From Shewanella electrodiphila (GTDB lineage: Bacteria; Pseudomonadota; Gammaproteobacteria; Enterobacterales; Shewanellaceae), in the NCBI RefSeq assembly GCF_023283985.1, contig NZ_JAKIKU010000002.1:62001-126000 (forward strand): a stretch of 64,000 bases of DNA, written 5' to 3'. The translations under genes and the position numbers were made by a program. The stretch's first letter is position 1; each line of letters opens with the position of its first letter. Of the stretch, positions 35,369 to 43,182 are shown in pieces. The notes below the pieces were generated by a model. The model was not told the origin of the DNA. It saw nothing but the letters and a program-made list of their open reading frames with translations, and made no database searches.

Positions 35369-35580
35369 GGCCTTACGGCCAAGGTAAGTCGTGGCGCTTC
35401 GCCCACACCCGACCAAGAGGGGGAACAACAGCAATCCCCCTCTTGGATCACCCATGCCGCCCCGACGAAGTGTTATTCCTTGTGCTAATTTAAGTTAATT
35501 GACTACCGCCTCAGATTCGCCATCCATGGCTCAACTGAGGCTATCTCGGCATCTATGCCGAGCTCACGTCAATTCACTTA
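35369..35580. repeat. Dispersed hairpin repeat element, copy 2, with flanking stem-loops
   Basis: The shared 20-mer is at 35386-35405. It is followed by a perfect 12-bp stem CCAAGAGGGGGA / TCCCCCTCTTGG around ACAACAGCAA, where copy 1 has a different stem with the same loop type. Further perfect hairpins follow, including CTCGGCAT-CT-ATGCCGAG near 35543-35560. The block looks like a mosaic of mobile or REP-like non-coding elements. No transposase gene is in the window. Confidence 0.6.
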
Positions 35581-35992
35581 ACGCACTCGGACACTTCCAA
35601 CGGGGGAATCATCCAGCGTCTGACTTTATTTGATAATTGTCGTAAGGGAGAGTAAGTAATGGCTGAATTAAAATAAATCGGAAATGCAATCTTTTTTAAT
35701 ATAAAAACGATCGTTCGCTGAATATTGTGTCGAACAAAATTTCCATTTTTTTGTTTAGAATTTCACCACAAATAAAAACTTAAAGATGAATTTAAGGTTG
35801 CAGGTTAGCTCTTACTAACTTGTTTCAGCACACATAAGTTATCCACAGGTTTTGCCACGAATCTTGCTTGCAAAATCGCGCCAACCTCACTATCTTGGAT
35901 ATAAATCAATGGATTGATACTAGATATAGTGGGTGTTTAAGATTTAGCATTATGTGTAAACGAAGATATGGATATCGAAAAGGGAGTGATGA

Positions 35993-36145
35993 ATTACCGC
36001 GGCAACGGTAATCCACCACATTGCAATTAACCAAGGGGTCAATTACTTTTCTTTCTTATCAATAAACGGATTACCGTTAAAGATAACTTACAATATAGTC
36101 AGTTGCCAAGTAAAGTAGTTTTTGCCCCTCCAAATTATAAGGAGG
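35993..36145 (+). promoter_or_regulatory. Candidate structured mRNA leader with alternative pairings and sequestered Shine-Dalgarno
   Basis: AACGGTAATCC (36004-36014) can pair with ATTACCG just upstream (35993-35999, 7-bp stem) or with GGATTACCGTT downstream (36068-36078, perfect 11-bp stem). The two foldings exclude each other. Further on, CCTCC at 36127-36131 pairs with the Shine-Dalgarno GGAGG at 36141-36145. Mutually exclusive stems ending at a hidden ribosome binding site are the layout of a riboswitch or attenuator. It matches no riboswitch class I know. The transcription start is not located. Confidence 0.45.
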
Positions 36146-36149
36146 AACA

Positions 36150-36305
36150 ATGAAAAGCAACAAAGCTAAAGATATTCATGTGGTAGTACACCATATACAT
36201 CATCACATGATTTCATTTAAGTGGTTTGAAAATAGCCGCTTTTCAGTTGTTTTGATCGCTTCGATGCAGTTTATCGAAATGCTCATCAGTAACTTACCTT
36301 GGTAA
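36150..36305 (+). CDS. Small His-rich protein, 51 residues, with own leader and terminator
   Basis: The ATG at 36150 has a perfect AAGGAGG ribosome binding site 4-5 nt ahead. The 51-residue product begins MKSNKAKDIHVVVHHIHHHM, with six histidines in 11 residues, followed by SFKWFENSRF and a hydrophobic C-terminal helix VVLIASMQFIEMLI. A rho-independent terminator starts 4 bp after the stop, so the unit is a complete small gene. It is too short for standard length cut-offs. The His cluster suggests metal or heme contact; the hydrophobic tail suggests membrane association. Family not recognised. Confidence 0.7.
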   Translation: MKSNKAKDIHVVVHHIHHHMISFKWFENSRFSVVLIASMQFIEMLISNLPW

Positions 36306-36308
36306 GAA

Positions 36309-36335
36309 GGACGCCCCTTAAATGGGGCGTTTTTA
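36309..36335 (+). terminator. Rho-independent terminator of the 51-residue gene
   Basis: ACGCCCC and GGGGCGT form a stem with a 6-nt loop followed by TTTTTAT. Confidence 0.9.
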
Positions 36336-36528
36336 TAGATATATTAGAAAATATTTAGGTAAAAGTTCAGCTATTTTCGTTAAAATTAGTAGGATCATAG
36401 TATCCCTTTAAGCATTCTCAGTTATCAAATAAAAATACCGTGTAGGCATCAAGGTTTTCTTTAATGATAGGGCTGTTTACACGTATTGTAGTCACAAATA
36501 AGACTAAATCGAAGAGATAGAATATCAG

Positions 36529-36618
36529 GTGTAAGCGCGGCTGTGACCGTCCATGACATGGACGTCATGGCCGAGCTTTCAGGGATGAACTTGCAGCGTG
36601 TCACAGCTGTGCTTGCAC
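36529..36618 (+). repeat. 90-nt hairpin element with 19-bp stem containing G-U pairs
   Basis: GTGTAAGCGCGGCTGTGAC (36529-36547) pairs over its full 19 positions with GTCACAGCTGTGCTTGCAC (36600-36618) if the plus strand is RNA: 16 Watson-Crick pairs and three G-U pairs. On the minus strand those three would be A-C mismatches. The 52-nt loop includes an inner hairpin GTCCAT-GAC-ATGGAC. It resembles dispersed intergenic hairpin repeats of gammaproteobacteria; only one copy is in the window. Confidence 0.6.
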
Positions 36619-36705
36619 GAAAGCCTGCGGCAGGCAATTGATAACCATGAAGGTGCGATTTTAGAATAATAGCCGATACCTCAAAGGCTAAACGTTAGGC
36701 ATAAA

Positions 36706-36736
36706 AAATGTGGCTCATAGGCCACATTTTTAATCC
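36706..36736 (-). terminator. Terminator downstream of metH
   Basis: AAAAATGTGGC and GCCACATTTTT pair around a short loop and are symmetrical, with T-runs in both directions. It lies about 55 bp past the metH stop. Two further small hairpins lie between (ATCCAAAC/GTTTGGAA at 36732-36751 and AGTAATCA/TGATTACT near 36763-36780). Confidence 0.8.
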
Positions 36737-36791
36737 AAACGAAGTTTGGAATCCTAACAAAGAGTAATCAGTGATTACTCAACATCACTCT

Positions 36792-39700
36792 CTACTCAGG
36801 ATCATAGTCCAAAACCGGTGCCAACCATCTTTCCGCTTCTTCCATGCTCATGCCTTTACGCTTGGCATAATCCTCAACTTGATCGCGGCCAATATTCGTC
36901 ACCCCAAAGTAGCGTGATTTCGGATGGGCAAAGTACCAGCCTGATACTGCGGCGGTTGGGAACATGGCATAGCTTTCAGTGATATTAAGGTCGATAGTTT
37001 CATCGGGCTTAAGTAAATCCCACAATAAGCCTTTTTCAGTATGATCAGGACATGCTGGGTAACCTGGCGCTGGGCGAATTCCTTTGTATTTTTCACGAAT
37101 AAGCGCTTCGTTATCTAATATTTCATCGGCAGCGTAACCCCAAAACTCTTTACGGACGCGTTCATGCATACGTTCGGCAAAGGCTTCGGCTAAACGGTCG
37201 GCTAGGCACTTAAGCATAATGGCGTTGTAGTCATCATGGTTCGCTTCAAAACGCTCGACATGTTCATCAATACCGTGACCTGCGGTGACAGCAAAGCCAC
37301 CCATGTAATCGGCAACGCCAGAGTCTTTTGGCGCAACAAAATCTGATAAACAGAAGTTGTCATTACCGACACGCTCAAGCTGCATACGCAGGTGATGGGT
37401 GGTCATTTCAACTTCGGTGCGTGTTTCATCAGTGTATAGCTCAATGTCGTCGTGGTTGACGGTGTTGGCTGGGAATAAGCCCATAACCGCTTTTGCGGTG
37501 AGCCACTTTTCACTGATGATGGTTTTAAGCATGGCTTTACCATCGGCGTATAGTTTGCGGGCTTCTTCACCTACAATCTTGTCGTCTAAAATATCAGGGT
37601 AACGGCCATGTAATTCCCAACTTCTGAAGAATGGCGTCCAGTCGATGCGATCAACTAAGTCTTCAAGTGGGTAATCATCAAAGACCTGACGACCTAATAC
37701 ATTCGGGGTAAACGGCGTGTAGTTGTCCCAGTCATGCTGGCAACGATTCTCGCGCGCTGCCTCAATGGGTATGATGGTTTTACGTTTGGTTTGCGATAAG
37801 CGTTTTTCACGCATCACATCGTATTCATTATAGGCTTCATCAATGGTGGCTTGACGGGTTTCATTATTAATCAGTTTTGACACCATAGGTACGGCGCGTG
37901 AGGCGTCGGCAATGTAAATTGCCCCAGTGGGTGAGTGTGGCGCAATTTTAACGGCGGTATGAATTTTTGAGCAAGTCGCGCCGCCAATAATCGATGGAAT
38001 GGTTAAACCTGCTTTATGGAAGGCTTTAACGTTATGCACCATTTCATCAAGGCTTGGGGTGATAAGGCCTGACATGCCAATGATATCAACGTTTTCAGCT
38101 ACCGCGACTTCAATGATTTTATCAACGGGCACCATCACGCCTAAATCGATCACTTCGTAACCGTTACAGGCCAGTACCACGCCGACAATATTTTTACCAA
38201 TATCGTGCACGTCGCCTTTCACTGTGACCATTAAGATTTTGCCGTTTGATTGGCCTTCGACTTTTTCGGCTTCAATGTAAGGGTTAAGGTAAGCAACCGC
38301 CTTTTTCATCACTCGCGCTGATTTCACCACTTGCGGCAGGAACATTTTACCAGCGCCAAATAGGTCGCCGACCACGTTCATGCCGTTCATTAACGAGCCT
38401 TCAATTACATCCAGTGGTCTGGTGGCGAGTAGGCGTGCTTCTTCAGTGTCTTGGTCGATAAATTCAGTAATGCCTTTCACTAATGCGTGTGAAAGTCGTT
38501 GCTCCACAGGCCAGCTTCGCCAAGCTAAATCTTCTTTTTTAGCCACTTGTTTACCGTCACCACGAAAGCGTTCAGCAACATCGAGTAACTGTTCAGTATT
38601 GCTCGAGTCAGCGACGGGGCAAGGTAGGTTTTGCACCACATTTTCGACTTTTTGCTTTAAATCTGGGTCAATATCATCGTATATAGCTAACTGACCCGCG
38701 TTAACAATCCCCATGTCCATACCGGCTTGAATCGCATGGTATAAAAACACTGCGTGGATCGCTTCACGTACTGGGTTGTTACCACGAAACGAGAACGAGA
38801 CGTTTGATACACCGCCTGAAATCATTGCATAAGGCAGGGTGGCTTTAATGTCTTTAATCGACTCGATAAAGTCGACTGCGTAATTGTCATGCTCTTCAAT
38901 ACCCGTAGCAATGGCGAAGATATTCGGGTCAAAAATAATGTCTTCAGGTGGAAAGCCAACTACATCGACTAAAACGCGATAAGCACGGGTACAGATTTCA
39001 GTTTTACGAGCGCGGGTATCGGCTTGGCCGTCTTCATCAAAGGCCATTACGATGGCTGCAGCGCCATAACGCTTCACTAAGGTCGCTTGTTTGATAAAGG
39101 CTTCTTCGCCTTCTTTCATCGAAATAGAGTTAACGATCGACTTGCCTTGAACGCACTTAAGGCCAGCTTCAATCACTTCCCATTTTGATGAGTCAATCAT
39201 GATAGGGACACGAGAAATATCAGGCTCAGAGGCGATTAAGTTTAAAAACTTTTTCATCGACTCGGCGCCATCGAGCATGCCTTCATCCATGTTGACGTCG
39301 ATGATTTGCGCGCCGTTTTCGACTTGTTCACGCACCACATCGAGTGCTTCTTCAAACTTTTCTTCTTTGATTAAGCGTAGGAACTTAGCTGAACCTGTGA
39401 CGTTGGCACGTTCGCCCACGTTAACAAATAATGAGTTGCCATCAATGGTTAATGGCTCAAGTCCTGAAAGGCGACAAGCTACTGGGATCTCAGGCAGTTT
39501 ACGTGGGTCGTGATTTATCACAGACTCACGAATGGTATTAATATGCTCAGGCGTACTACCACAACAGCCACCGACAATATTGAGCATGCCATCGGCCGCC
39601 CAATCTTGAATCACTTCAGCCATTTCTTCTGGGGTTTCATCATAACCACCAAACTCGTTTGGTAGACCCGCATTAGGGTGCGCAGAGACAAAACATTCTG

Positions 39701-40508
39701 CAATACGTGATAATTCTTCAACGTAAGGGCGCAGCTCTTTAGGGCCTAATGCACAGTTAAGACCGATTGAAAGCGGCTTAATGTGGCGCAATGAGTTATA
39801 AAAACCTTCGGTTGTTTGTCCTGTGAGTGTACGGCCTGACGCATCGGTAATGGTGCCCGATATCATCACGGGTAAGCGGTCGCCCAAGTTATCGAAGACT
39901 TTTTCAATGGCAAATAAAGCGGCTTTGGCGTTTAAGGTATCAAAGATGGTTTCGACCATGATGATATCCGCGCCGCCTTCAATTAAGGCGCTGGTGGATT
40001 CAACATACGCATCGACCAGTTCATCAAAACTGACATTACGAAAGCTTGGATCGTTTACATCTGGGCTGATAGAACAGGTACGGTTTGTCGGGCCTAAAAC
40101 ACCAGCAACATAACGTGGCGTGCCTGTTTGCGCTGCCACTTCATCAGCTGCTTCACGTGCAACGCGAGCACCTTCTAAGTTCATTTCAGCCGATAGCGAC
40201 TGCATGTCGTAGTCGGCCATGGCGATAGTAGTGGCATTAAAGGTATTGGTTTCGATAATGTCGGCGCCAGCCAACATGTATTTGGTGTGAATGTCTTTAA
40301 TGATTTGACGTTGGCTTAGGATCAACATGTCGTTGTTGCCTTTTACGTCGCAATGCCAGTCTTTAAAGCGCTCGCCACGATAATCAGCTTCTTCCAATTT
40401 GTAGTCTTGGATCATGGTCCCCATGGCACCATCAAGGATTACAATGCGCTCATTTAGCGTATTGGTAAGTTGCTCAAGAACCTGACTGTAGGAAGTCGAC
40501 TTCGTCAT
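36792..40508 (-). CDS. metH: Cobalamin-dependent methionine synthase
   Basis: The 1238-residue protein matches E. coli MetH (1227) in all four modules. The homocysteine domain has [17 protein letters not shown] and the zinc-binding [10 protein letters not shown]. The pterin-binding domain has [14 protein letters not shown]. The cap and B12 domain has the cobalt-ligand motif [13 protein letters not shown] near residue 760. The C-terminal AdoMet reactivation domain has [15 protein letters not shown]. It transfers methyl from methyltetrahydrofolate to homocysteine. It is divergent from the cobalamin salvage cluster that supplies its cofactor. A MetJ-like operator lies about 165-200 bp upstream. 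No B12 riboswitch precedes it. Confidence 0.97.
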   Translation of the reverse strand: MTKSTSYSQVLEQLTNTLNERIVILDGAMGTMIQDYKLEEADYRGERFKDWHCDVKGNNDMLILSQRQIIKDIHTKYMLAGADIIETNTFNATTIAMADYDMQSLSAEMNLEGARVAREAADEVAAQTGTPRYVAGVLGPTNRTCSISPDVNDPSFRNVSFDELVDAYVESTSALIEGGADIIMVETIFDTLNAKAALFAIEKVFDNLGDRLPVMISGTITDASGRTLTGQTTEGFYNSLRHIKPLSIGLNCALGPKELRPYVEELSRIAECFVSAHPNAGLPNEFGGYDETPEEMAEVIQDWAADGMLNIVGGCCGSTPEHINTIRESVINHDPRKLPEIPVACRLSGLEPLTIDGNSLFVNVGERANVTGSAKFLRLIKEEKFEEALDVVREQVENGAQIIDVNMDEGMLDGAESMKKFLNLIASEPDISRVPIMIDSSKWEVIEAGLKCVQGKSIVNSISMKEGEEAFIKQATLVKRYGAAAIVMAFDEDGQADTRARKTEICTRAYRVLVDVVGFPPEDIIFDPNIFAIATGIEEHDNYAVDFIESIKDIKATLPYAMISGGVSNVSFSFRGNNPVREAIHAVFLYHAIQAGMDMGIVNAGQLAIYDDIDPDLKQKVENVVQNLPCPVADSSNTEQLLDVAERFRGDGKQVAKKEDLAWRSWPVEQRLSHALVKGITEFIDQDTEEARLLATRPLDVIEGSLMNGMNVVGDLFGAGKMFLPQVVKSARVMKKAVAYLNPYIEAEKVEGQSNGKILMVTVKGDVHDIGKNIVGVVLACNGYEVIDLGVMVPVDKIIEVAVAENVDIIGMSGLITPSLDEMVHNVKAFHKAGLTIPSIIGGATCSKIHTAVKIAPHSPTGAIYIADASRAVPMVSKLINNETRQATIDEAYNEYDVMREKRLSQTKRKTIIPIEAARENRCQHDWDNYTPFTPNVLGRQVFDDYPLEDLVDRIDWTPFFRSWELHGRYPDILDDKIVGEEARKLYADGKAMLKTIISEKWLTAKAVMGLFPANTVNHDDIELYTDETRTEVEMTTHHLRMQLERVGNDNFCLSDFVAPKDSGVADYMGGFAVTAGHGIDEHVERFEANHDDYNAIMLKCLADRLAEAFAERMHERVRKEFWGYAADEILDNEALIREKYKGIRPAPGYPACPDHTEKGLLWDLLKPDETIDLNITESYAMFPTAAVSGWYFAHPKSRYFGVTNIGRDQVEDYAKRKGMSMEEAERWLAPVLDYDPE

Positions 40509-40670
40509 AACTGATTACCTTTATTACTTATTAGTTGGTGCTATTGGCCAGCAATATGATGATGAGGCAGTGCGATTAACGCTCATTAGCATACCTTTAT
40601 TGATTTGATAAAAGGCGCTGACAAGTGAAAAATCCCTGCAAAAATATTCATCATCAAGATTTGTTTGGAC

Positions 40671-40705
40671 ATTTAAACGTATAGACGTCCATAATACGTT
40701 TAAAT
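40671..40705 (-). promoter_or_regulatory. Inverted repeat with MetJ-box-like core upstream of metH
   Basis: ATTTAAACGTAT (40671-40682) and ATACGTTTAAAT (40694-40705) are exact inverse complements. The junction reads AAACGTAT-AGACGTCC, two adjacent 8-mers matching the MetJ box AGACGTCT at 6 and 7 of 8 positions. MetJ binds adjacent boxes and represses methionine genes in gammaproteobacteria, so control of metH is plausible. Confidence 0.5.
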
Positions 40706-40881
40706 AGATTGTAAGAGCAAGCGCATTACACAAGTAAGCTGGACGCTAGATTAAATTCAGTGTCTATGAAATCTTTATAATCGTCAGAAGTGAATGATTT
40801 ACGCTTGATAATGGCTGGCTGTTAGCTGAGTGCATGCTTGAACTGAATGAAGGCACGAAACAGAATGAGGGCACTAAGCAG

Positions 40882-40952
40882 AGTGAATTGAGCTGAGTTG
40901 CACTGAATTGAGTTGCACTGAACTGAACTGAGTTGAACTGAACGAAACGAAA
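40882..40952. repeat. Degenerate pentamer tandem repeat
   Basis: About 14 imperfect 5-bp units of the type TGAAC, TGAGT, TGCAC, TGAAT and finally CGAAA lie head to tail directly upstream of the CobC-like start codon. This is a slippage-prone tract between the promoter and the gene. Confidence 0.7.
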
Positions 40953-40970
40953 CAAGGGTGAAGCGTTAAT

Positions 40971-41873
40971 ATGCAACAAGCCAAAATGATATTACTGCGT
41001 CATGGTCAGTGCGAAGGTGGCAATATTTTACGTGGTAAAACCGATGTTGCGCTTACGCCTTTGGGCGTGGCCACCATGGAGGCTAGCGTAAAAAAATTAG
41101 GCGGGGCTTTGCAGGCTGCTCCGCTAACGATATACAGCTCTCCTTTAATACGCTGCCAGCAATTTGCCCAAAATTTAGTCGCTGATATAAATCAAAACCG
41201 CAGCTTCAGCCAACAACTTAATGCTAATGAACCTGTTAACAAGCGTGAGGTTGATTGCCAAACCAGCTTGTTAGCTGAAGTAATACAGATGCCGCAATTT
41301 CAAGAAGTAGATTTTGGTGATTGGGATGGGCAAACGTTTGATGCTTTATACCAACATGACGGCCAAGCTGTAGATCGTTATTGGACTAACCCTTGGAAGC
41401 ATACGCCACCTAATGGCGAAACGATGCTTGAGTTTGAAGCTAGAGTCACTAATGGACTCGCCGAGGTGTCTGGTCAACTTGCGGCTCAGTTATCAAGTTT
41501 GAAGCAATTAAATGAACAGGTTTCAGCTGAATCAAGCCTTGCTTCAGCGCCTGAGCCTGAGCCTGATTCTGATTCTGATACTGACTTTGATAATGGCACT
41601 GCTACTGAGAATGAGAAAGCGACTGCTTTGATTGTCACCCATGGCGGCGTGATCCGCTGCATCATGAGTCATATTTTAGGGCTTGAACAATGCGCTGGTT
41701 TGTATTCACAGCTGGCGATAGATTACGGCGCCACAGTGGTGATTGATGTTTATTGGCCAGAACTGGCAGTAACTAAACAGTCAGTTAACTGTGCTTCTGA
41801 AATTGAATCGATGCAATCAATGACAAAACCTGCGGACAGTAAACCCGTCTACCGATTACATTGGCCGAGTTAA
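40971..41873 (+). CDS. cobC: Histidine phosphatase, CobC-like alpha-ribazole phosphatase
   Basis: The 300-residue protein has the phosphoglycerate-mutase fold: catalytic LLRHGQCEGG (His in RHG at 10-12), LRGKTDVALTPLG, SSPLIRC, EVDFGDWDGQTFD and VTHGGVIRCIMSH. CobC removes phosphate from alpha-ribazole phosphate in assembly of the B12 nucleotide loop. It is longer than E. coli CobC (about 200) because of insertions, including an acidic low-complexity stretch (PEPEPDSDSDTDFDNGTAT) before the second histidine motif. It precedes the riboswitch and the rest of the cobalamin genes, which supports the call. Confidence 0.82.
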   Translation: MQQAKMILLRHGQCEGGNILRGKTDVALTPLGVATMEASVKKLGGALQAAPLTIYSSPLIRCQQFAQNLVADINQNRSFSQQLNANEPVNKREVDCQTSLLAEVIQMPQFQEVDFGDWDGQTFDALYQHDGQAVDRYWTNPWKHTPPNGETMLEFEARVTNGLAEVSGQLAAQLSSLKQLNEQVSAESSLASAPEPEPDSDSDTDFDNGTATENEKATALIVTHGGVIRCIMSHILGLEQCAGLYSQLAIDYGATVVIDVYWPELAVTKQSVNCASEIESMQSMTKPADSKPVYRLHWPS

Positions 41874-42262
41874 ATTAATCACCTGCAAAACTTGTGCAGC
41901 TAAATCACTAAAAGATTATCGTTAAAAGGTCATAAACTCGGTGAGATATATCGTACAATAGTGCGAGAACAGTTTAACCGCTTGCAAGCCAAGCACTTAA
42001 TAATCACTGTTTGTTTAAAATGTAATAACGTTAATTTACTGCTTTGTCGTTAGTAAAACTCGATAGCCAGTAAATGAATAGGGAATCATGGCATTCATAA
42101 GTTACTTATGATGATTAGCATGAACTGTACCCGCAACTGTGATGTGGCATTAAATAACAAGCTAGCTTGTTCGTTTGCCCACTAAGTCAGATACCTAGCG
42201 TTATTTTCTTTGCTGTTTAACAGCGTTATGCAACCTAAGCGGGTGACTTAGGCGGAGTGTTA
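41874..42262. other. Leader region of the cobalamin cluster
   Basis: The 389 bp separate the CobC-like gene from the btu/cob genes. They hold a promoter region, the cobalamin riboswitch aptamer and its expression platform, described separately. The riboswitch therefore controls the genes from 42263 onward and not cobC. Confidence 0.7.
42060..42257 (+). promoter_or_regulatory. Cobalamin (B12) riboswitch and expression platform
   Basis: Conserved aptamer blocks are present in order: AGGGAAT at 42080-42086, AGCATGAACTGTACCCGCAA at about 42117-42136 continuing into CTGTGATG, and the B12 box GCCCACTAAGTCAGATACCT at 42177-42196. Downstream, CCTAAG (42234-42239) pairs with CTTAGG (42247-42252) just ahead of the Shine-Dalgarno GGAG (42254-42257). 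CTAAGTCA of the B12 box (42182-42189) is also complementary over 8 bases to TGACTTAG (42244-42251). This gives a competing fold and suggests translational control. Confidence 0.9.
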
Positions 42263-42355
42263 ATGTTATTTATTCGTTCATTTTCCTTATCAGGTATTAA
42301 TGCATTTTTTATCGCTAGCGCTGTAGGCGTTATCGCTAAGGCGACAAAGATATGA
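42263..42355 (+). CDS. 30-residue leader ORF coupled to btuD
   Basis: An ATG at 42263 follows GGCGGAG, the ribosome binding site that abuts the riboswitch hairpin. It encodes MLFIRSFSLSGINAFFIASA and ten more residues, and stops at TGA 42353-42355, which overlaps the btuD start (ATGA). The ABC gene itself has only a poor ribosome binding site, so translation of this ORF probably delivers ribosomes to btuD. It may be a true hydrophobic micropeptide or the stub of a lost gene (btuF or btuB would be expected here). Family not recognised. Confidence 0.55.
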   Translation: MLFIRSFSLSGINAFFIASAVGVIAKATKI

Positions 42356-43182
42356 GTGCAGATATCCCTTCAGCGTTAAACGTTGAACACCTCAGTTGGT
42401 CTGCTGATGATAATCAGATCCTTTCTCGGGTCAGCTTTAGCCAAAACCAGGGAGAAATGCTTGGACTGATTGGCCCCAATGGCGCCGGTAAGTCGAGCTT
42501 ACTGCGTTGTCTCTATCGTTATATCACCCCAGAGCAAGGCAATGTGAAGCTTTTTGGCCGTAACATTAATGGCTTTAGCCAAAAGCAACTGGCGACTCAA
42601 GTGGCAGTCGTTCAGCAAGAAACTCCGCACTATTTTGAAATGACCACTGAGCAAATTGTCGCAATGGGGTTAACGCCCCATAAAGGCTTGTTTGAAAGTG
42701 ATTCTCCGTCGGATAAACAAGATATTGCTGATGCACTTACCAAAGTTGGTTTGCAATTAAAGGCCAAGCAGCAATATGAGCAGTTATCAGGTGGCGAAAA
42801 ACAACGAGCATTAATTGCCCGTGCGATTGTGCAAAAACCTCAGCTGCTGATTCTTGATGAACCGACCAATCATTTGGATATTCGTTATCAAATCCAAATT
42901 TTAGAGCTAGTTAGGCAACTTGGGATCAGTGTGATTGCTTCTATTCATGATTTGAATTTAGCCAGTGCTGTGTGCGATCGCTTAATACTGTTAAATGCAG
43001 GTAAGTGCATTGCGCAAGGTTTACCAGATGAAGTGTTAACTGAAGCCATTATTGGTGATGTATTCGGGGTATGTTGCCAAGTGTCCAAACACCCTCAACA
43101 CGGCAAACCTTTGATTACCTATTTTTATGGCTATCAAAGTGGTGGTCATAGTAAAGATGATGAAACAGAGGCAAGTTTATGA
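42352..43182 (+). CDS. btuD: Cobalamin ABC transporter ATP-binding protein
   Basis: The 276-residue protein has Walker A GPNGAGKSS, Q-loop VVQQETP, signature LSGGEKQRA and Walker B LLILDEPTNHLD with the following helical SIHDLNLAS switch. It belongs to the iron-siderophore/B12 (FecE/BtuD) class. The riboswitch ahead and the BtuC-like permease and cob genes behind assign it to corrinoid import. It overlaps the permease gene by 4 bp (ATGA). No btuF periplasmic binding protein gene is present in the window. Confidence 0.9.
   Translation: MSADIPSALNVEHLSWSADDNQILSRVSFSQNQGEMLGLIGPNGAGKSSLLRCLYRYITPEQGNVKLFGRNINGFSQKQLATQVAVVQQETPHYFEMTTEQIVAMGLTPHKGLFESDSPSDKQDIADALTKVGLQLKAKQQYEQLSGGEKQRALIARAIVQKPQLLILDEPTNHLDIRYQIQILELVRQLGISVIASIHDLNLASAVCDRLILLNAGKCIAQGLPDEVLTEAIIGDVFGVCCQVSKHPQHGKPLITYFYGYQSGGHSKDDETEASL

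Larger units (their letters stand above)
34997..36149. other. Long non-coding region with repeats and a structured leader
   Basis: The 1153 bp contain no gene of normal size. From 35365 to 35580 several hairpins are packed: TTGGCC/GGCCAA, the dispersed repeat copy 2, GCCTCA/TGAGGC, and CTCGGCAT/ATGCCGAG. From 35990 onward the structured leader of the small gene at 36150 begins. Short reading frames in the repeat (for example 35297-35488) follow the hairpins and are not credible genes. Confidence 0.55.
36306..36791. other. Intergenic region with a large hairpin repeat and the metH terminator
   Basis: The 486 bp contain the small-gene terminator, a 90-nt hairpin at 36529-36618, a GCCTGC-G-GCAGGC palindrome at 36623-36635, and three hairpins near the metH 3' end. 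No protein gene is visible. Confidence 0.55.
40509..40970. other. Divergent region between metH and the CobC-like gene
   Basis: The 462 bp contain a 12-bp inverted repeat with MetJ-like boxes at 40671-40705 and a degenerate 5-bp tandem repeat at 40882-40952 immediately before the CobC-like gene. Reading frames within the repeat tract are artefacts. Confidence 0.55.

Noticed and set aside
35297..35488. 63-codon frame across the hairpin repeat
   Set aside because: Its sequence is dictated by the repeat element and hairpins, and it lacks protein-like composition.
36690..36700. GTTAGGC resembling an integron attC core half-site
   Set aside because: No matching inverse core (GCCTAAC) lies within the usual 55-140 bp, and no integrase or cassette-like gene is present.
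40764..40979. Minus-strand frame rich in QFSATQ repeats
   Set aside because: It is the antisense reading of the pentamer repeat and overlaps the CobC-like start.
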